NCBI GenBank assembly: GCA_902582165.1
Contig: CACHQZ010000001.1
Span: 1 to 64,000 of the forward strand
DNA length: 64,000 bases
DNA from: an uncultured Pelagibacteraceae bacterium
GTDB taxonomy: Bacteria; Pseudomonadota; Alphaproteobacteria; Pelagibacterales; Pelagibacteraceae
Reading direction: 5' to 3'
Shown: positions 60,973 through 64,000 of the stretch, piece after piece
How positions within the stretch are numbered: the first letter of the stretch is position 1
Layout: each line of letters begins with the position of its first letter
The notes under the pieces: model-generated
What the model saw: the letters and a program-made list of their open reading frames with translations, nothing else
Database searches by the model: none
What the model was told of the DNA's origin: nothing
Position numbers and translations under genes: made by a program

Positions 60973-61791
60973 ATGAACGAAAAATACAATGTATATCTTG
61001 TGTCTGACTCAACAGGAGAAACTCTGGACAGAATATTTTTATCTCTGAAATCCCAATTTGCCAATTTCGATTATGAAAAAAAAGAATATGCTTTTGTTAG
61101 AACAGAACAACAAATTGATAAAATTATTAAAGAATGTATATCACTAAATAATTCTTTAATACTATACACTATTGTTGAAACTAAATTAGCAAAATATATA
61201 TCTTCGCAGAGTCAAAAATTTAGCGTTCCCTGTTTCGGGATTTTAGGAAATTTAATTTTAAGTTTTTCAAAACTACTTAATCAAAAAGCAATTCACAAAC
61301 CTAGCGCTCAACATGTTTTGGATGACGATTACTATAAAAGAATTGAGGCCATTCAATTTACAATGTCACATGATGACGGAAAAAAAGTAGATGATATAAA
61401 TGATGCAGATGTTATTTTATTAGGGGTAAGCAGAACAAGTAAAACCCCAACCTCGATCTATCTTGCCAACAGGGGTTACAAAACTATAAACATACCTCTA
61501 GTTCTTGATCAAAAAATTCCAAAGACTCTTACTACTAATTCGAAACCTTGTGTTGTAGGCCTTATTGCAGATCCAGAAAGATTAGCTGATATAAGACGTA
61601 ACAGGGTAGCTATCATGAATGATCACCAGATTAGAGATTACACTGACTTAGATTTTATAAAAAAAGAAGTTAATGACTCTAAAGTTCTTTTCAAAAAAAA
61701 TAATTGGCCCATTATAGATGTTACCAGAAGATCTGTAGAAGAAACTGCCGCTTCGATATTAAAGATTATAGAAATTAAAAAGAAAAAATGA
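60973..61791 (+). CDS. pyruvate phosphate dikinase/PEP synthase regulatory protein (DUF299 kinase/pyrophosphorylase)
   Basis: VYLVSDSTGETLDRI; LGVSRTSKTPTSIYLANRGYKTINIPLV. Confidence 0.95.
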   Translation: MNEKYNVYLVSDSTGETLDRIFLSLKSQFANFDYEKKEYAFVRTEQQIDKIIKECISLNNSLILYTIVETKLAKYISSQSQKFSVPCFGILGNLILSFSKLLNQKAIHKPSAQHVLDDDYYKRIEAIQFTMSHDDGKKVDDINDADVILLGVSRTSKTPTSIYLANRGYKTINIPLVLDQKIPKTLTTNSKPCVVGLIADPERLADIRRNRVAIMNDHQIRDYTDLDFIKKEVNDSKVLFKKNNWPIIDVTRRSVEETAASILKIIEIKKKK

Positions 61792-62372
61792 AGATAATTT
61801 TGGCCTCCAAAAGTGGAGTAAGAAAAGAAATTTTGGAAAAATATAAAATTGATTTTGACGTAGTTTTATCAAATGTCGATGAAGATGAAGTAAAAGATTC
61901 ACTTTTAAATGAAGGGGCCGACCCACTTTTGATCTCCAAAAATTTAGCAGAATTAAAGTCTATAAAAGTTAGCTCAAAATATCCTGATAGGCTTGTTCTA
62001 GGCGCAGATAGCGTTGTCTCATTAAATAATGAGTTAATTAACAAACCAAAAAATAGAAATGAGGCATTAAGAATCCTCAAAAAACTAAATAACTCAAAAC
62101 ATTTCTTAATTAGTTCAGTTTGTTTTTCAAAGAATGGCTCAATGTTGTGGAATCATAGCGACTCCTCCGAATTAAAAATGAAAAATCTGTCAGAGAAGGA
62201 ATTATTGAATTATTTAGATAAAATTAGTACGGAAACTTTGATGTCTTACGGTGTTTACCAGGTTGAGGCAGAAGGACTCGAGTTATTCGAGTATATTAAA
62301 GGTGATCATGAATCGATAATGGGTTTGCCTATTAAAGATATAATCAATTATATTACTCAATATAAAAAATGA
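61788..62372 (+). CDS. maf: Maf family nucleoside triphosphate pyrophosphatase
   Basis: MKIILASKSGVRKEIL; LVLGADSVVSL; YGVYQVEAEG. Confidence 0.95.
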   Translation: MKIILASKSGVRKEILEKYKIDFDVVLSNVDEDEVKDSLLNEGADPLLISKNLAELKSIKVSSKYPDRLVLGADSVVSLNNELINKPKNRNEALRILKKLNNSKHFLISSVCFSKNGSMLWNHSDSSELKMKNLSEKELLNYLDKISTETLMSYGVYQVEAEGLELFEYIKGDHESIMGLPIKDIINYITQYKK

Positions 62373-63190
62373 AAAAAAAATTTGGTATTATAGGTGATCC
62401 AATAAAACACTCTTTGTCACCAGTACTACATAATTATTGGTTTAAAAAATATAATATTAACGCAAAATATTCTTTAATTAATATTAAAGAAAATGAGTTT
62501 CCTAATATTATTAAAAAAATTAAACATAGAGAATTAGATGGTATTAATGTCACTTTACCTTATAAGCAAAAAATTGTTCCTTACCTCGACAGGTTAGTTA
62601 ATGATGCTGAAGTTGCTAGCTCGGTGAATACAATTTTCTTAGATGAAAATAATATGCTCATAGGTGAAAATACTGATGTCTTTGGTGTGCAAGCAGCTTA
62701 TCTCAAAGAAGTCGATAACATTAAATCTAAAAAAGCCTTAGTGCTAGGAGCTGGAGGTGTATCACCTTCAATTTTATTATCATTGATAAAGTCAGGTATA
62801 AAACAAATTGCAATATCAAATAGAACTTCAGAGAAATGTTTTTTTTTGAAGAATAAATTTAAGCAGCTTAAGATTATTGAGTGGAAAAGCTTTAGAGAAA
62901 ATTTAAAAGAATATGATATTATTATCAATGCAACTAGCCTAGGTTTAAAAAACGGAGAAGATTACAATTTTAACTTTGAGACAACCAGAGAAGACTCAAT
63001 TTTTATTGATACAATTTATAATCCATTAGAGACAAAAACATTCAAATACTTAAAGGAAAAGGGTTTAAAAGTTTTTAATGGTCTGGATATGTTTATATAT
63101 CAAGGACAGAAATCGTTTTATTTATGGACAAAAATTAATCCTGAAATAGATCAAAAATTAGTGGAAACGTTATTATCAGAATTAAAATGA
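62369..63190 (+). CDS. aroE: shikimate dehydrogenase
   Basis: FGIIGDPIKHSLSPVLHNYWF; GINVTLPYKQKI; GENTDVFG; INATSLGLKNGE. Confidence 0.96.
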   Translation: MKKKFGIIGDPIKHSLSPVLHNYWFKKYNINAKYSLINIKENEFPNIIKKIKHRELDGINVTLPYKQKIVPYLDRLVNDAEVASSVNTIFLDENNMLIGENTDVFGVQAAYLKEVDNIKSKKALVLGAGGVSPSILLSLIKSGIKQIAISNRTSEKCFFLKNKFKQLKIIEWKSFRENLKEYDIIINATSLGLKNGEDYNFNFETTREDSIFIDTIYNPLETKTFKYLKEKGLKVFNGLDMFIYQGQKSFYLWTKINPEIDQKLVETLLSELK

Positions 63191-63753
63191 AGAAAATTGG
63201 AATAACTGGTTCTTTAGCTTCTGGCAAAACAACAGCAAGTAAGATACTTGCGGAAAGAAGAGGCCCGCTTTTTAGCGCTGATAAAGAGGTAAAAAGATTA
63301 TATAATAATAGTAATTTCAAAAAACTTATTTCAAAAGTATTTAAAATTAAGAGAAGTTCAAACGTCAAAAAAGAAATAATAAGAAAAATATTAGAAAAAA
63401 AATCTAATATTCGTAAATTAGAAAAAATTATTCATCCAATAATACGAAAAAAAATGAACTATTTCATTAAAGAAAATAAAAATAAAAAATTTATTTTTCT
63501 TGAAATTCCTTTGCTTATTGAAAGTAGATTAATGAAAAAATTTAATATGATTTTTTTTATTAAAGCAAAAAAAAAGCTTAGACTTAAAAGGTTTAAACTA
63601 AAGGGTGGAAATGAAAAACTTTTCAATATTCTTGATAAAAAACAACTTAGTTACAAAAAAAAAATTGGATATTGTGATGAAGTTGTTGTTAATGAAAAGA
63701 ATTTAAAGATATTAAAAAAAAAACTATCGGATATATTAAGTAAATATGAGTGA
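63187..63753 (+). CDS. coaE: dephospho-CoA kinase
   Basis: MKKIGITGSLASGKTTASKILAERRGPLFSADKEVKRLY. Confidence 0.95.
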   Translation: MKKIGITGSLASGKTTASKILAERRGPLFSADKEVKRLYNNSNFKKLISKVFKIKRSSNVKKEIIRKILEKKSNIRKLEKIIHPIIRKKMNYFIKENKNKKFIFLEIPLLIESRLMKKFNMIFFIKAKKKLRLKRFKLKGGNEKLFNILDKKQLSYKKKIGYCDEVVVNEKNLKILKKKLSDILSKYE

Positions 63754-64000
63754 AATTTTTCTTGATACAGAGACAACAGGTTTATCATTTAGAGAAGGTC
63801 ATAAAATAGTAGAAATAGCCTGCATAGAAACAAAAGATCTAATAGCCACTGGAAATATCTTTCATAAGTTAATTAATCCACAAAGAGATATGCCGCTGGA
63901 AGCTTTCAAAGTACATGGTTTCTCAAAAGAATTTTTAAACGATAAAGAGATATTTAGTGATGTAGCAGAAGATTTCTTAAATTTCATAAAAGGAAAAAAA
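63746..64000 (+). CDS. dnaQ: DNA polymerase III epsilon subunit (exonuclease), N-terminal part, truncated by window edge
   Basis: MSEIFLDTETTGLSFREGHKIVEIACIET ExoI DxE motif. Confidence 0.93.
   Translation, partial: MSEIFLDTETTGLSFREGHKIVEIACIETKDLIATGNIFHKLINPQRDMPLEAFKVHGFSKEFLNDKEIFSDVAEDFLNFIKGKK

Noticed and set aside
1-64000. Phage, transposon, toxin-antitoxin, restriction-modification or biosynthetic gene cluster
   Set aside because: None of the ORFs shows recognisable integrase, transposase, capsid, cas, methylase-endonuclease, NRPS or PKS motifs

Overview
The window looks like an ordinary, very AT-rich, gene-dense chromosomal segment of a streamlined alphaproteobacterium, most likely SAR11/Pelagibacterales (inferred from gene content, gene order and base composition; no search was run). 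About 60 core-metabolism and housekeeping CDSs are supported: sdhCDAB-mmsA-mdh, asd-leuBDC, rplS-trmD-rpsP-ffh, dapF-ftsY, a TRAP transporter (dctPQM), glcDEF, ccmC-H, argG, folD, hemCD, tsaD, acs, a DUF4212/sodium:solute symporter pair, rpe, purH, rho, hemJ-hemH-hemE, and PPSR-maf-aroE-coaE-dnaQ. There is one tRNA-Gly(GCC). I saw no CRISPR array, transposon, prophage, toxin-antitoxin or recognisable defence system. The most interesting signals are non-coding or unusual protein architecture. (1) The hemE/PPSR divergent gap is the classic alphaproteobacterial origin locus and carries 10-bp-phased AT-rich tandem repeats plus DnaA-box-like repeats. (2) Four consecutive hairpins sit in the 5' leader of ffh. 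(3) An isolated 15-bp perfect inverted repeat lies between hspQ and ccmC. (4) An 18-bp perfect palindrome precedes the DUF4212/symporter pair. (5) Acetyl-CoA synthetase carries a histone-like Lys/Arg/Ser N-terminal tail. (6) Ribosomal protein S16 has a 19-aa tandem-repeat Lys/Glu/Pro tail. (7) The symporter has a canonical EF-hand-like loop. (8) Convergent gene pairs repeatedly overlap at their 3' ends.
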